A DNA stretch of 6,668 nucleotides from Bacillota bacterium (GTDB lineage: Bacteria; Bacillota; Clostridia; Peptostreptococcales; Anaerovoracaceae). Shown piece after piece: positions 6,619 through 6,668 of the stretch. Made by a program: the position numbers and the translations under genes. The DNA lies in assembly GCA_019420525.1 (NCBI GenBank), contig JAHZHA010000030.1, forward strand, positions 1-6,668, read 5' to 3'. The first letter of the stretch is position 1. Each line of letters opens with the position of its first letter. Below the pieces are notes generated by a model. The model was not told the DNA's origin and searched no databases. It saw nothing but the letters and a program-made list of their open reading frames with translations.

Positions 6619-6668
6619 TCTTGTTGATACAAACTATCCGCCCCTTCTGAAGATAATTTGACATTTTT
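6619..6668. repeat. Terminal direct repeat, right copy (50 bp)
   Basis: This block is identical to positions 1-50. It lies 44-93 bases upstream of the surface-protein ATG and is therefore part of that gene's leader or promoter region. I see no convincing -35/-10 pair for the minus strand inside it. Confidence 0.97.

Noticed and set aside
4252..6627. Several long open frames on the plus strand opposite the surface-protein gene
   Set aside because: Their compositions (runs of S, T, V, A) mirror the codons of the real gene, and none has a ribosome binding site or recognisable domain.
6576..6632. TTG at 6632 as the start of the surface-protein gene
   Set aside because: It would add 19 charged residues before an ideal signal peptide and would bury the perfect AGGAGG site inside the coding region.

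Overview
The window looks like DNA from a Gram-positive-type anaerobe, most likely a member of the Clostridia. The support is the signal peptide style, strong AGGAGG ribosome binding sites, three surface proteins with the 'copper amine oxidase N-terminal' (PF07833, 'stalk') domain, and a COG2865-type ATP-binding protein. I cannot name the genus from sequence alone. No rRNA, tRNA, CRISPR array, transposase, integrase or recognisable plasmid replication gene is visible.

Layout: positions 1-352 are intergenic and become very AT-rich towards the first gene. On the plus strand, 353-1816 encodes a three-part regulator-like protein (Schlafen/AlbA_2 domain, GHKL-type ATPase domain, winged helix). Its end converges on a minus-strand block, with a GC-rich hairpin (1863-1896) between them. 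The minus-strand block reads right to left: a large S-layer-like surface protein (6575 to 4281), a strong intrinsic terminator (4217 to 4179), a small secreted stalk-domain protein (4147 to 3440), and a stalk-domain plus TolC-like coiled-coil protein (3443 to 1932). The last two genes overlap by 4 bases (ATGA) and are translationally coupled.

The three minus-strand proteins share a signal peptide and at least one stalk domain, so they probably form one cell-surface module: an abundant array protein with four similar tandem modules, plus two accessory proteins. The accessory pair has no room for its own promoter between the terminator and its ribosome binding site. It may therefore be expressed mainly by read-through from the surface-protein gene.

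The first 50 bases are repeated exactly as the last 50. The window therefore closes on itself as a 6618-bp circle, as a tandem unit, or as a loop in an assembly graph. If closed, the surface-protein gene and the regulator would be divergent, sharing an intergenic region of about 395 bp that contains the repeat. Without a replication gene, a self-replicating plasmid is not well supported, and an assembly loop or a repeat-flanked chromosomal segment must be excluded first.
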